A DNA stretch of 64,000 bases from Nostoc sp. TH1S01 (GCA_018993265.1 JAGKSW010000011.1:1-64000), one strand, 5' to 3'. Positions 9,414 to 19,424 are shown, counted from the stretch's first letter. Notes: generated from the letters alone by a model not told the origin. Program-made: numbers and translations.

Positions 9414-10958
9414 ATGCGCCCATTCCAGGAAAAAGAATGGCTATTTAGCTTGTTACTAGGTTCTTTACTTCTGTGGCTGATATATTTGGGAAATTCACCC
9501 TTACGAGATTGGGATGAAGGTACGATAGCACAAGTTGCCCGTGAAATTTGGCGTGCTTCCTTTGGTTCTCTGCATTGGCTGTATCCAACTTTAGGAGGTG
9601 AGCCTTATCATAATAAGCCGCCCCTGATGCATTTGTTAATTGCTTGGTCTTACTCCCTAGGTGGCGTGAATGAATGGACAACACGCCTACCGGGTGCTGT
9701 GTTAACGGCATTGGGAGTGCCTTTACTGTATTTAGTAGGAATTTTGCTGTTTAACGATAGTTTGCCTGCTTTGTTTGCAGCTTTAGTTTATTTAACAACT
9801 TTGCCTGTGGTGCGTCATGGACGCTTGGCAATGCTAGATGGTGCCAGCATTACTTTTTTCTTACTGTTGTTATTTTGTTTATTAAAATCACGTCAGCAAA
9901 AACCTTGGGCTTTAGGGGTAGGATTTTGTCTAGGACTAATTACGCTGACTAAAGGAATGCTAGTTTTGTTACTGGGAGGTATTGCAGGATTATTTATCTT
10001 GGTATCTTCGCCATTAGCTATATTCAACAACCCCTACTTCTGGGCAGGAATTTTGTTCGGAATTGCACCAGCGATCGCTTGGTATATTGCTCAATTGCAG
10101 TATTATGGTAGTAATTTCTTACAAGTCAATTTACAAGCGCAAACATTTGACCGTATATCCCAACCTGTTGAAGGTAATACAGGCGCTCCTTGGTATTATT
10201 TAATTGAGTTATTGAAATATGCTTTTCCCTGGTTATTATTTTGGCCAGAAGGATTTTATCTAGCTTGGAAAAAACGCTATTCTTCCTGGGGTAATTTAGT
10301 TTTAATTGGTACAACAGTTTACTTTTTAACTGTTTCTTTGATAACTACAAAATTGCCGTGGTATGTTATGCCTCTGTACCCATTTTTAGCACTAGCAATT
10401 GGGGCAAAACTCAGTGAGGTTTGGCGAAACAAAGCATTTAATGCGAAAGTTTGGGCAATATTTATAATTATGATGGCGCTTGCTGGTTTAGGAGGTAACA
10501 TTTACTTTATCATTGCCCAGGAAGAATCTGTATTAATCGCTATGAGTATTATTTTAACTATGAGTATGAGTCTGGTTGCATGGTTAATTTATCGACGCGA
10601 TCGCAGATTTATTCCTGTATTATTTTCTGGGATGTATTTAGTACTATTATTATTGATGAGTTCGCATTCTTGGATTTGGGAATTAAACGAAGCATTCGCA
10701 GTTAAACCAGTTGCAGCCTTAATTCGCAAACATGTCTCCCCAGGAACAAAAATTTATACATCATTTGCTAATGGTCGTCCTAGCTTAAATTTTTATTGTG
10801 ATTGTCAAGTAATCCCAGAAATTGCGCCAATTCTGGAACGGAAGTGGTCAAATAAAGATTATTTACTTTTAGATAATGCTACATTAAAAAACTTAAATTT
10901 ACCTATGAGTAAAGTTTTAGGTAGTGCTGAAGATTTTAGTTTAATTGCACCATTGTAA
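9414..10958 (+). CDS. GT39/ArnT-like integral membrane glycosyltransferase
   Basis: A 514-residue polytopic membrane protein with about eleven hydrophobic helices. The first periplasmic loop contains LRDWDEGTIAQVAREIW, the acidic signature of GT-C enzymes of the ArnT/PMT group that use polyprenyl-phosphate sugars. The conserved HNKPPL segment (EPYHNKPPLMHLLIAW) follows near residue 65. The C-terminal 90 residues form a soluble domain. It is divergent from the GT2 gene, and the acceptor (lipid, protein or polysaccharide) cannot be told. No Shine-Dalgarno sequence is obvious before the ATG. Confidence 0.85.
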   Translation: MRPFQEKEWLFSLLLGSLLLWLIYLGNSPLRDWDEGTIAQVAREIWRASFGSLHWLYPTLGGEPYHNKPPLMHLLIAWSYSLGGVNEWTTRLPGAVLTALGVPLLYLVGILLFNDSLPALFAALVYLTTLPVVRHGRLAMLDGASITFFLLLLFCLLKSRQQKPWALGVGFCLGLITLTKGMLVLLLGGIAGLFILVSSPLAIFNNPYFWAGILFGIAPAIAWYIAQLQYYGSNFLQVNLQAQTFDRISQPVEGNTGAPWYYLIELLKYAFPWLLFWPEGFYLAWKKRYSSWGNLVLIGTTVYFLTVSLITTKLPWYVMPLYPFLALAIGAKLSEVWRNKAFNAKVWAIFIIMMALAGLGGNIYFIIAQEESVLIAMSIILTMSMSLVAWLIYRRDRRFIPVLFSGMYLVLLLLMSSHSWIWELNEAFAVKPVAALIRKHVSPGTKIYTSFANGRPSLNFYCDCQVIPEIAPILERKWSNKDYLLLDNATLKNLNLPMSKVLGSAEDFSLIAPL

Positions 10959-10966
10959 TTTTATCT

Positions 10967-12229
10967 CTATGCCACCCAAAAATTTTGAGCAAATCGTACA
11001 GAAACACTTGCTAACAAGATGGCAAAAAAAACTATAGCACCGTATCCCCAACGCGGATAACGAGATAACAAGATACCTAAAGCTACACTTAATGAAACTA
11101 CCCCATAAGCTATGCGATTAAGCGACAAAGTTCCACCAGAAGCCAAGATTAAGCCTAAAGAACAACAGCCATAAATTAGAGTGATGGGTGTTAATTGACT
11201 ACGGCAATGCCATAACAAATAAGCACCGCCTAAAATTGTGACAGTGTTAACTAAAGGATCACCAGCTAACAGCCACAAAAATAAAATTAAAGCATAAAAA
11301 CAAAAATATAATTTTTTAAAATCTAAATTTTTACGAAAGTACCACAATAAAAAACCACTAATCACAATACTTAGAAATAACAGTGGATGCCAAGGATCTT
11401 TTAGATAGCCTGCTGACCAATTTCTTTGACCAGCGATAATTTGCATCAGCATTTTTAACCAGCCTTGCCAGTAAAAACCTAATGAGGATCGCCATGCTTT
11501 TTGTGCATGAAAAAATGCTAAAGCATCACCAAATTTAATTTGACAATACAGGCTATAGAGAAGTATTCCTCCAGCAGTAGCTAAACTGGCAATGTAACTT
11601 TTTATTCCTCTTTTTTCTTTCCAGGCAGTCAGTAAACAAGCAGTTACTAACGCAGCGCCTGTTGGACGAGTTGCAGTAGCTAACGCGCCAAAAATTGCTG
11701 TCCCAAAGTTTTGTTTTTTATCAAACGCCCTTAAAGCTGCTGTACTGAATAAAAGATATAAGCCCTCTGAGTAAATAACTGTACCAAATAATGACATAGG
11801 AAACCATGCCAATACAGCTATCGTCCATCGTGCTACGTTAATGCCATAAAATTCATTTATCCATAAGTAGGCAACAATCAGAGCAATTAAAAATGCCACA
11901 TTATTAACTATTGTACCTGCTACTTCAAATGGTAAGCCAAGGCTCATAATCGCACGGCTTAACATCGGAAGTAATGGAAAAAATGCAACGTAATATTCCT
12001 TTCTTTCTATTGAAAAATTATAACCATTAGTAGCAATTATCTTATAAAAGTTACTATCCCAAGCAAATAAAACATCCCATCCAAATATTACATTTGTACC
12101 ATGATTGGATGGTATTGGTAGTGAAGGCGCAATGATGAACATAGCAATGGCTACAAGCAATCTACTAAATAGCCACATAGCCAGAACAAATATTATGTGT
12201 TTCTTTTTAATAAATCTATTGTTTTGCAT
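10967..12229 (-). CDS. PIG-V-like membrane mannosyltransferase-type protein
   Basis: A 420-residue polytopic protein with about ten transmembrane helices. The first loop reads WDVLFAWDSNFYKIIATNGY. The W-D-(S)-x-(F/W)-Y pattern followed by a gated aromatic segment is typical of the PIG-V/GPI-mannosyltransferase II branch of GT-C enzymes. YYVAFFPLLPMLSRAI follows, matching the AFFP motif of that family. The gene ends eight bases from the convergent GT39 gene and starts five bases after the stop of the DUF2079 gene, so it is co-transcribed with that and the methyltransferase. Sugar specificity is not known. Confidence 0.75.
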   Translation of the reverse strand: MQNNRFIKKKHIIFVLAMWLFSRLLVAIAMFIIAPSLPIPSNHGTNVIFGWDVLFAWDSNFYKIIATNGYNFSIERKEYYVAFFPLLPMLSRAIMSLGLPFEVAGTIVNNVAFLIALIVAYLWINEFYGINVARWTIAVLAWFPMSLFGTVIYSEGLYLLFSTAALRAFDKKQNFGTAIFGALATATRPTGAALVTACLLTAWKEKRGIKSYIASLATAGGILLYSLYCQIKFGDALAFFHAQKAWRSSLGFYWQGWLKMLMQIIAGQRNWSAGYLKDPWHPLLFLSIVISGFLLWYFRKNLDFKKLYFCFYALILFLWLLAGDPLVNTVTILGGAYLLWHCRSQLTPITLIYGCCSLGLILASGGTLSLNRIAYGVVSLSVALGILLSRYPRWGYGAIVFFAILLASVSVRFAQNFWVA

Positions 12230-12234
12230 TAGTA

Positions 12235-13626
12235 CTATAACTTAATAAATAAATACACGTCATCACGGTGATAGTCTAACTTAAAATTAGAATTATTTTT
12301 GACATGATTTAATACTTTTATATTAAATTCTTGATTACTAGATAAGTCAGAATAACGAGTATTCAGTAATATATAATCAAACATATCTAACTCTTGTAAA
12401 TCTAAATTAGGTTGAATTAACTTAATGATTGAGCGATGGCTTAAATGCGGTGAAATTTTATCTGTTGTTAAAACATTACCTTGAGTTTTCACTAGGGCGA
12501 TCGCTTCTTTGGTAGCTTGCAAAGTATCAAGAGACTGAAGATATCTACCACCAAAATAATTAAACCTAGCTAAAAATACAAAAGTAATCAAAGACCACAA
12601 AATGATTGCTTTTTTTTGCTGCAAAAATCCTTGATATAAACTGAGTGTTTGAATGATAGCTAATATCAAAAATGGTAAAATGGGTAGAGAATATTGATGA
12701 ATTAAATCTTTTTGAGGTTGGTAATCAGCAAGTAAGTTGATTAATAAACCAGGAGCCGCTCCTATTAAAGGTGTGATACCTTGAGGTGAAAATCCCCAAA
12801 TTACAGGCACTAGTAAAAGCAGCAAATATCCGAAATTATCAACGGAAAAAAGCCCAAATAAAATCAGATTTGGATGTAAAAATAAATTTTTAATTATGGT
12901 ATAGAAAGAGTCGCCTAAATAGTCATAACGTGTTAGATGACGGGCTACAGATGCTGCTTCAGTTCCAAAAACAGGAATGATAAATTTAGTAGCAAATAAA
13001 AACCAAGCTATCCCACTAATAATGGAGAGCGCACCAGATAAATACTTTTTTTCAAAAACCAATAACCATAGTCCCATTGCGACAACGGTTAAAGACAAAA
13101 CTGCTTTACATGATAATATTAAGAGCAGGCTGACACATAACCAGCCTATTTTTTTATTTCTAGCAGACAAAACAGCTGTAAAAAATGCTGGTAAGGCAAT
13201 TACTTCTGGATGGAAATCAAATAAGTTGATATTAAATATTAAGGGATATAGCAAATAAGTTGCTGAAATGGCAATTGCTTGGCTTTCTTTTAAACCTGCT
13301 TGACGCGCCAGATACCAAACAGGTAAAGCACCTATCGCCAACGCCACAGCTTGCACTGCTAATAACCAATAGACACTAGGATAAATTTTGTACAGTAAAG
13401 CTAAAGGATAAAAAATTAGAGCAGCATGGTCGCCCAAAATATGAAAACCTAAATAGGAAGAAACAGGTACTTTTCCCTGACTGATTAAGTAAACTACTTG
13501 ATCAAAAATTCCTAAATCCCAAGCTGTTGATTGAAACAATTCGTGACGTACACTGCTGCATATAAATAAAATTAAGGCACTTATACCAGTCATCCAAATG
13601 ACAGTTTTATTTGCTGGCGATCGCAT
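12235..13626 (-). CDS. DUF2079 membrane protein
   Basis: An approximately 463-residue polytopic membrane protein of the DUF2079 family, distantly related to GT-C glycosyltransferases. Early in the protein AWDLGIFDQVVYLISQGK and GFHILGDHAALIFYPLALLY supply the conserved acidic D-x-G-x-F-D and H/D residues of the first loops. The C-terminus is a soluble domain of about 90 residues. I prefer the ATG at 13626; a longer form would start at a TTG 18 bases upstream. It lies between the methyltransferase (gap about 20 bp) and the PIG-V-like gene. Function in glycan assembly is inferred. Confidence 0.8.
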   Translation of the reverse strand: MRSPANKTVIWMTGISALILFICSSVRHELFQSTAWDLGIFDQVVYLISQGKVPVSSYLGFHILGDHAALIFYPLALLYKIYPSVYWLLAVQAVALAIGALPVWYLARQAGLKESQAIAISATYLLYPLIFNINLFDFHPEVIALPAFFTAVLSARNKKIGWLCVSLLLILSCKAVLSLTVVAMGLWLLVFEKKYLSGALSIISGIAWFLFATKFIIPVFGTEAASVARHLTRYDYLGDSFYTIIKNLFLHPNLILFGLFSVDNFGYLLLLLVPVIWGFSPQGITPLIGAAPGLLINLLADYQPQKDLIHQYSLPILPFLILAIIQTLSLYQGFLQQKKAIILWSLITFVFLARFNYFGGRYLQSLDTLQATKEAIALVKTQGNVLTTDKISPHLSHRSIIKLIQPNLDLQELDMFDYILLNTRYSDLSSNQEFNIKVLNHVKNNSNFKLDYHRDDVYLFIKL

Positions 13627-13648
13627 AATATTAAAATCTCTCAAAATT

Positions 13649-14398
13649 TCATAATGTTGAATTAGTTTTTTGTGCCATTAGCACCACAGATACGCCAAAA
13701 GGTAAATTTACCCGATTCATAAAGTAACTTTCACTAGCAAATAAAAAAGTTAAAAATTTATTAATAGGTTTTGCCGGTAAATTTAAATCACTACTGGCAT
13801 CAGGTTTTTGCTCAATTTTGAGGAAATTTTTGAATAAACGTACTCCCGCAACTAGGGGAAACAACCAAGTATTAAAATAGCTACCATATTGGACAGTATA
13901 ACCAGATTGTCTCACAACTCTTTTTAATCTTTTCAATGTATAGCGACGTTTATGATAGTTAATTTCATCATGATAACTCCATAAAAATTGATAAGCTGGC
14001 ACTGTAATTAATAACCAACTATTTGGTTTTAATCTGGCAGACAATGCTTCTAATGCAGCTAAATCATCATCAATATGTTCTATAACATCCAATATTACAA
14101 TTAAGTCATACTGTTCGTTAAAGGGAATTTGATCAGGTAGGCTACCTTGTTTTACTGTCGTGATTCGCCGTTCGTTAGCAAGTTGACAAGCCATTTCATC
14201 TAACTCGATTGCCGCAACTTCACCGTAACGAGCTAACATACTTAAGTTACCCCCAGTACCACAGCCAGCCTCTAGAATTTTGGCATTTTTTGGCAGTTTG
14301 AGTTGACGTATTAATTTCTCTACAATTTGGCGGCGACCGACAAACCACCAATGTTGATCCTCAACGGCAGCATACTGTAGATAAAAATTTTTATCCAT
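13649..14398 (-). CDS. Class I SAM-dependent methyltransferase
   Basis: A 249-residue methyltransferase. The SAM-binding motif I is ILEAGCGTGGNLSML (about 40-54), followed by acidic AAIELDE after strand 2 and DLIVILDVIEHIDDDLAAL (motif IV region). LKPNSWLLITVPAYQFLW follows, typical of type 11/12 methyltransferases. The N-terminal QYAAVEDQHWWFVGRR is a recurrent start for proteins of this type near polysaccharide and membrane glycosyltransferase genes. It is first in a minus-strand operon with the DUF2079 and PIG-V-like genes and may methylate a sugar or lipid intermediate; the substrate is unknown. Confidence 0.85.
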   Translation of the reverse strand: MDKNFYLQYAAVEDQHWWFVGRRQIVEKLIRQLKLPKNAKILEAGCGTGGNLSMLARYGEVAAIELDEMACQLANERRITTVKQGSLPDQIPFNEQYDLIVILDVIEHIDDDLAALEALSARLKPNSWLLITVPAYQFLWSYHDEINYHKRRYTLKRLKRVVRQSGYTVQYGSYFNTWLFPLVAGVRLFKNFLKIEQKPDASSDLNLPAKPINKFLTFLFASESYFMNRVNLPFGVSVVLMAQKTNSTL

Positions 14399-14570
14399 TC
14401 ACAAATTAGTGTCTGAGCAATAATGCCAATATTTTGACACTTTTTAGCACTGCAAATGCAGTTCCATAACTCAGCATTCAGAACTTTTGATGATTGATTG
14501 TGGCGATCGCTGTTATATATGAGTCCCAAGCAATTTATAGTGGGAGTTATCTGTAAATTCTTAAGCAATT

Positions 14571-15767
14571 GTGAAAGCTATTACTCTTCTTGGTTCCACT
14601 GGCTCAATCGGTACTCAGACTTTAGATATTGTCGCTCAGTACCCAGATCAATTTCGGATTGTGGGATTGGCAGCAGGTAATAATGTCGAAATGTTGGCGG
14701 ATCAAATTCGGCAGTTTCGACCGAGTATAGCAGCGATCGCAGCTGAAGATAAATTACCAGCACTGCAAGCAGCCATCCAAGACCTCAATCCCCAACCTAT
14801 TTTAGTGGCTGGCACAGCCGGAGTTATTGAAGTTGCTCGCTATGGCGATGCCGAGACTGTTGTTACTGGGATTGTTGGTTGTGCTGGTTTGTTACCCACC
14901 ATCGCCGCCATTGAAGCCGGTAAAGATATTGCGCTCGCCAACAAAGAAACCTTAATTGCAGGCGGCCCTGTAGTTCTTCCCTTAGTGGAAAAACATGGAG
15001 TAAAACTATTACCTGCTGATTCTGAACATTCAGCTATATTTCAATGCCTACAAGGTGTTCCTCAAGGCGGCTTACGGAAGATTTTGCTGACTGCTTCTGG
15101 TGGTGCTTTCCGTGATTGGCCTGTAGAAAAGTTGTCTGAAGTCACAGTCGCCGATGCTCTGAAACATCCTAACTGGTCAATGGGCAAAAAAATTACGGTA
15201 GACTCGGCCACTTTGATGAATAAAGGGTTGGAAGTAATTGAAGCTCACTTTTTGTTTGGCTTAGATTACGACCATATCGAAATCGTCATCCATCCTCAAA
15301 GCATTATTCACTCGTTAATTGAGTTGCAAGATACCTCTGTATTAGCCCAACTTGGCTGGCCAGATATGCGTTTACCTTTGTTATATGCTTTATCTTGGCC
15401 TAATCGCATTTATACCGATTGGGAACGACTCGATTTAGTCAAAGCTGGCAGTTTCACCTTCCGTGAACCAGATCATCAAAAATACCCTTGTATGCAGTTA
15501 GCTTATGCCGCAGGTCAAGCAGGTGGTTCTATGCCAGCTGTGTTGAATGCTGCTAATGAGCAAGCTGTAGCTTTATTTTTAGCAGAAAAAATTCGCTTTT
15601 TAGATATTCCGCGGTGTATTGAATTGGTATGCGATCGCCATCAAAATGATAACTGTGCAAATCCCTCTTTAGATGACATTTTGGCAGCAGATCAATGGGC
15701 AAGACAAGAAGTTTTAACCGCAACTAAAAATTTAGCAACTTCCCCGCAGATGATTTCTCTGCACTAA
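14571..15767 (+). CDS. dxr: 1-deoxy-D-xylulose 5-phosphate reductoisomerase Dxr
   Basis: NADPH-dependent enzyme that converts DXP to MEP, the committed step of the plastid-type isoprenoid pathway. The 398-residue product is of normal length. It starts with the NADPH-binding [33 protein letters not shown] and [17 protein letters not shown] (metal-binding D and E) follow, then [20 protein letters not shown] and [11 protein letters not shown]. The start is GTG at 14571. A rho-independent terminator follows at about 15.8 kb, so the gene is likely a single transcription unit. Identification is secure. Confidence 0.97.
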   Translation: MKAITLLGSTGSIGTQTLDIVAQYPDQFRIVGLAAGNNVEMLADQIRQFRPSIAAIAAEDKLPALQAAIQDLNPQPILVAGTAGVIEVARYGDAETVVTGIVGCAGLLPTIAAIEAGKDIALANKETLIAGGPVVLPLVEKHGVKLLPADSEHSAIFQCLQGVPQGGLRKILLTASGGAFRDWPVEKLSEVTVADALKHPNWSMGKKITVDSATLMNKGLEVIEAHFLFGLDYDHIEIVIHPQSIIHSLIELQDTSVLAQLGWPDMRLPLLYALSWPNRIYTDWERLDLVKAGSFTFREPDHQKYPCMQLAYAAGQAGGSMPAVLNAANEQAVALFLAEKIRFLDIPRCIELVCDRHQNDNCANPSLDDILAADQWARQEVLTATKNLATSPQMISLH

Positions 15768-15813
15768 AAACTTAGATATAGCAATCCTTTAATTTGTAAC
15801 AATTCTACAACTC

Positions 15814-15856
15814 AGATACCCGACTTCTTTGATAAGTCTGGTATCTTGTTTTTTAT
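15814..15856 (+). terminator. Rho-independent terminator after dxr
   Basis: AGATACCCGACTT and AAGTCTGGTATCT pair around a 7-nt loop with one mismatch, and the stem is followed by TTGTTTTTTAT. The stem word GATACCCGACTTCTT is a common cyanobacterial terminator-like repeat; a degenerate copy appears near 61455. Confidence 0.8.
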
Positions 15857-15981
15857 AAATTTTTGCTAAAGAATAGCACTATCACTAAATTTCTATGGTA
15901 ATTTCCGCTATCATTACCAAACAATAGTTTTTTATTTATTTTCTCTACTAATTTATTCTTAATTATTCTTCAAGAATTACC

Positions 15982-16179
15982 ATGATTCCTACTTTAATTA
16001 TTGCTTGGATTGTATTTACAATATTGTGGAAAATTGTCAAAACTACTGTGAGCAATGCCTTAACTATTGCTGCAATTATTGTTTTACTACAAGTAGGTTT
16101 TGGCATTACACCACAGGATATTTGGCATCAGATAATTCAGTTTACTCAAACTCTTTTGCAAATTCGAGTTAGTAAATAA
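15982..16179 (+). CDS. Small hydrophobic protein, function unknown
   Basis: A 65-residue protein with one or two hydrophobic helices (TLIIAWIVFTILWKIV and NALTIAAIIVLLQVGFG), then an amphipathic tail (DIWHQIIQFTQTLLQI). It looks like an ordinary short cyanobacterial membrane protein rather than a gene fragment, since the frame is complete and sits clear of neighbours. No Shine-Dalgarno sequence is evident. I do not recognise a named family. Confidence 0.55.
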   Translation: MIPTLIIAWIVFTILWKIVKTTVSNALTIAAIIVLLQVGFGITPQDIWHQIIQFTQTLLQIRVSK

Positions 16180-16310
16180 TCAAGCAAGAAAAAATTCAAA
16201 ATCTATGATACAGAATTTTTGCTCCTGAATCTTGAACTATTAATTAAATGAGTTCATTAAATTGAAAAATTAAAAAGCAGATCCATCGATCGCTCCTCCT
16301 TGCTATTGTG

Positions 16311-17249
16311 CTAAGAATCTTTGTGTTTAATGATATTCAACAAATAATGTTTATAGGGACGGAGTTTTGCTTTCATAGCATACATAATTTTTTGCATAGG
16401 TGTGACTTTCGTTATTTCCCGATGGTAGCCGATATCTGGAGCGATCACATCAGGATGTATCAGCGGAAATTCCACACTATAAGTTCTTCGGTTAACTATC
16501 CTATTTCGCCTTGATTTGGTATGTGTAGCTTCGGGGCCAAATCCAATGTTGGCTACTAAATTGACAGATGGCACAATAGTCATACCAGAATTGGACAAAA
16601 TTGCAAAGTACCACTGCCAATCCCAAGTATCTACCTCATGAAGATATGCTTTTTGAAATCTCCATGCCATTCCTAAAAACAGAGCATCATCAGCCATAAA
16701 ATCTCGAATTTGCTGCTGAACTTTTGGATTAGCCCAAGCTTTGATATCGTATTTATAGCAACTCCATGCTCTTGACCAAGAAGCCCATCCCCAAACTGGA
16801 CTTGGCCAATAACAAAAGTGATAACTCAGTCTGTCGGATTTCCATTGACTCAATCCATTAGTTCCTAAAATTGTCATAATTCGTTCATCATCTTGATATT
16901 TCTCCAATAACTCCTCACAGAATCTGAAGAAACTAGGATGTGGCAAGCAATCATCCTCTAGAATAATGGCACGTTCCACTATGCTAAAAACCCAGTCTAA
17001 TCCGCTGGAAACCCGCCGACCGCAACCCAAGTTGACATCAGAATAATTCTTGAGAACTTGACAGTCCCAATCAACCTGCGAGATGATCGCACGGGCCGCA
17101 GCACAGTTTTGAACATCATCTGGTCGGTCAGGACGCGGCCCATCTGCGATTACTAAAAGTTGTGGTGGTTTGGCTTGGCGAATGGCCGCAAACACTTTTT
17201 CTGTAGTATCAGGTCGATTGAAGATTAACAAAGCAACAGGCGTTTTCAT
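16311..17249 (-). CDS. GT-A glycosyltransferase (hemolytic protein HlpA-like)
   Basis: A 312-residue putative glycosyltransferase. It opens with PVALLIFNRPDTTEKVFAAI and LLVIADGPRPDRPDD (nucleotide-sugar binding), then AIILEDDCLPHPSFFRFCEE, where the D-D/E-D-D element is the likely metal site. WPSPVWGWASWSRAW lies further on. These are features of the group often annotated as HlpA-like. It starts four bases after the nucleotidyltransferase gene on the same strand, so it is probably the last gene of the RiPP operon. Whether it glycosylates the peptide or belongs to envelope biosynthesis cannot be decided. Confidence 0.75.
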   Translation of the reverse strand: MKTPVALLIFNRPDTTEKVFAAIRQAKPPQLLVIADGPRPDRPDDVQNCAAARAIISQVDWDCQVLKNYSDVNLGCGRRVSSGLDWVFSIVERAIILEDDCLPHPSFFRFCEELLEKYQDDERIMTILGTNGLSQWKSDRLSYHFCYWPSPVWGWASWSRAWSCYKYDIKAWANPKVQQQIRDFMADDALFLGMAWRFQKAYLHEVDTWDWQWYFAILSNSGMTIVPSVNLVANIGFGPEATHTKSRRNRIVNRRTYSVEFPLIHPDVIAPDIGYHREITKVTPMQKIMYAMKAKLRPYKHYLLNIIKHKDS

Positions 17250-17253
17250 CTCA

Positions 17254-18471
17254 TTACTGCCTAAGAAGTAAGCGTTGGAATATGTATTTCACTGGTGCAA
17301 ACCCATACTTTTTTATTAAACGTATTGGTCGCAGGAAATAGTAGAGCCAAGACATAGAACTGGGGATTTTCAAAAACTCTTGATCTTCTGAGTTTGGTGT
17401 CAGCCAATAGAAAATACCATTGTTTTTGTACTCACTAATCAGCAGATTGTAGACGGCTCTTGTCCAGAGATAACTCAGCTCAAGTGAAGCATCAGCAATT
17501 AAACTGTCATTTTTCAACAGACAGTTTTTGCTCAACTGGTTGGCTAACCATTTGCTCACCAGATCAGTTTTAGCCGTTGACCAAATTTCTTCTGGTAAGG
17601 GAACCTCTAACACATCTCTAGCCATTAATAATGGTATGTGGAGGATTCGCTTAATTCTCCATCTTTCAGCTTGTTCTAGGAGTCTTGGCCAATCCATTTT
17701 GGGATAAGAGCAAATCATGGCTGCGATGTTGCAGATATCACTCAATTGTTGCCAGTTGCGTTTATATCCATTTATACATAACAGTAAGAAATGATCTTCC
17801 GGTGAGAGAGTTAGTATAGTTGTGTCCTGAAGTGATGATAGCTGAAGGCGTTGCCAAAACTCCTCTGTATTGATATGCAGTTCTCGCGGCGGGATTCCAT
17901 AGTGAAGATCTACGTTCACTTGGCAATCACTTTTCCACAATTGTGCTTGAAGATATTTTTCTTCATGTTCGCGGTCGTATAGCATGGAATAGCCATCAGC
18001 AATCAGTAGTTCTTTGGCTTTGAGAAAGTCTTGCTTGTGAACCAAAATGTCTAAGTCAGTAAACTGTCGTAGTGCCAAGTTACCGTAAGCTGACGCTGCC
18101 AAAACAGGCCCTTTGAATGGGATAGCTCGGATGTTGTGTCCTTCAAGTAACGCTAAAAGCTTGAGTAGTTCTTGGGTGAGAAAAATATTTTGCAGAGTAT
18201 TAGCGTGAGCGTAAACGCGCAGTTGAGCTAGGATATGCTGAGGTACAGCTTCTGGGTAAATAGTTTTGAGATTTTGATACAAAAGCGGCATCACCGCATT
18301 ACTAGTAGCTGTATCGATTAAGTAATTCCAGTCAATGTCTTGCTGAAGCAGTGTTTTGATTCGCTCTGCTGTTTCGGGACTGATACAAGTTCTGGCACAG
18401 CATAAAAGTAACTCTATTTCTACTCTCGTTGCTGTTGGTTCTTTAGTACGTGTCTGAATTAAGGTTGTCAT
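17254..18471 (-). CDS. Nucleotidyltransferase family protein (PF14907 type)
   Basis: A 405-residue protein of the uncharacterised nucleotidyltransferase group often found beside RiPP and lasso-type clusters. The polymerase-beta-like core is visible as IRAIPFKGPVLAASAYGN followed by LRQFTDLDILVHKQDF, with the D-x-D metal ligands in TDLD. VDLHYGIPPRELHI carries the third acidic residue. The C-terminal half is helical. It follows the membrane protein gene by about 15 bp and precedes the glycosyltransferase by four. Family members in paeninodin-like loci are thought to act in tailoring; the substrate here is unknown. Confidence 0.75.
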   Translation of the reverse strand: MTTLIQTRTKEPTATRVEIELLLCCARTCISPETAERIKTLLQQDIDWNYLIDTATSNAVMPLLYQNLKTIYPEAVPQHILAQLRVYAHANTLQNIFLTQELLKLLALLEGHNIRAIPFKGPVLAASAYGNLALRQFTDLDILVHKQDFLKAKELLIADGYSMLYDREHEEKYLQAQLWKSDCQVNVDLHYGIPPRELHINTEEFWQRLQLSSLQDTTILTLSPEDHFLLLCINGYKRNWQQLSDICNIAAMICSYPKMDWPRLLEQAERWRIKRILHIPLLMARDVLEVPLPEEIWSTAKTDLVSKWLANQLSKNCLLKNDSLIADASLELSYLWTRAVYNLLISEYKNNGIFYWLTPNSEDQEFLKIPSSMSWLYYFLRPIRLIKKYGFAPVKYIFQRLLLRQ

Positions 18472-18486
18472 AGGCTTTTATATTAT

Positions 18487-19119
18487 CTAACTCCAATACA
18501 TCTGTTGCTCAAGTTGATGCTGAATCCGAGTTTTTAGTAGTCCTACTAGTGCAATACCAGTCACGGTTGTAAATGCTAACGAACCTATCATTTCTCCTAT
18601 GAGTGGGTCTACTATTGGTAGAACTAGTGCGATCGCCAATCCTCTAGCAACTCCACCTATAAAATTGGCAAATATCCACCAAACTGCATACTGGATGCGA
18701 TTTCGTAACACCAGCCATTGAGCAATTCCAATTACCGTTGACACGAAAGGCACAATCAATAGTTGGCTCCAAAGCGACTGCATATCGACAGTTACTCCCA
18801 GTATTAACAGAGTTCCTTGAGGAAGTATCTGTACAATGCTTTCCGCAACTTTCAGCACATAAAGAATTAAGTATGTCCCAATCCAAGCATAAGCACTGGC
18901 TAGTATCCACCAACCTAAATGTGAAATGTACCTTCTCAAAACCAGCCATTGTAAAATGCCAAACAGAGGGATAGTCAAGAAAAATAACTGTCCAATCACC
19001 ACGTTCAGCAGATTAGCTATTACCCACCAAAACCATAAACTTAACAGCGAAAAGGCTAGTCGTTTGCTAACATCATAATTGATGTCTATTTTGGAGAAAA
19101 ACTTACGCACCCGTTTCAT
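18487..19119 (-). CDS. Polytopic membrane protein with internal QWLVLR repeat
   Basis: An approximately 210-residue membrane protein with about five hydrophobic helices. The module QWLVLRRYISHLGWWI is repeated later as QWLVLRNRIQYAVWWI, so the protein arose by internal duplication; this pattern occurs in a cyanobacterial family of unknown function. I prefer the ATG at 19119 (MKRVRKFFSK) because GAGGTCAGGT precedes it; an upstream ATG gives five more residues. The DNA around this start closely resembles the start of the B2 gene at 24138. It lies in the RiPP operon, after the broken exporter. Function unknown. Confidence 0.65.
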   Translation of the reverse strand: MKRVRKFFSKIDINYDVSKRLAFSLLSLWFWWVIANLLNVVIGQLFFLTIPLFGILQWLVLRRYISHLGWWILASAYAWIGTYLILYVLKVAESIVQILPQGTLLILGVTVDMQSLWSQLLIVPFVSTVIGIAQWLVLRNRIQYAVWWIFANFIGGVARGLAIALVLPIVDPLIGEMIGSLAFTTVTGIALVGLLKTRIQHQLEQQMYWS

Positions 19120-19424
19120 ACCTGACCTCATCAATGCTAATCACGCTTTATGACTTGAGTTGGAAACTAAGTGGGCATAGCTACCACCTACTGAGCATCA
19201 AGTCCTTATGAGTTCGCTTTCGACAATTCTCCCATGTTCTATGACATAGATGCGGTCAGCCATTGTTACCGTGGAGTAATTATGACTGATGAGTATGGCT
19301 GCTTAAGCTTTGATTAATTGATGAATTATGTACTGTACAAAATAACCATTTTGCAGTAATGGGAAACATAAAGTTTCAGGCTATTGACTACTAGGTTGGG
19401 AGCAAAGTGCGATCGCTGACTAAG

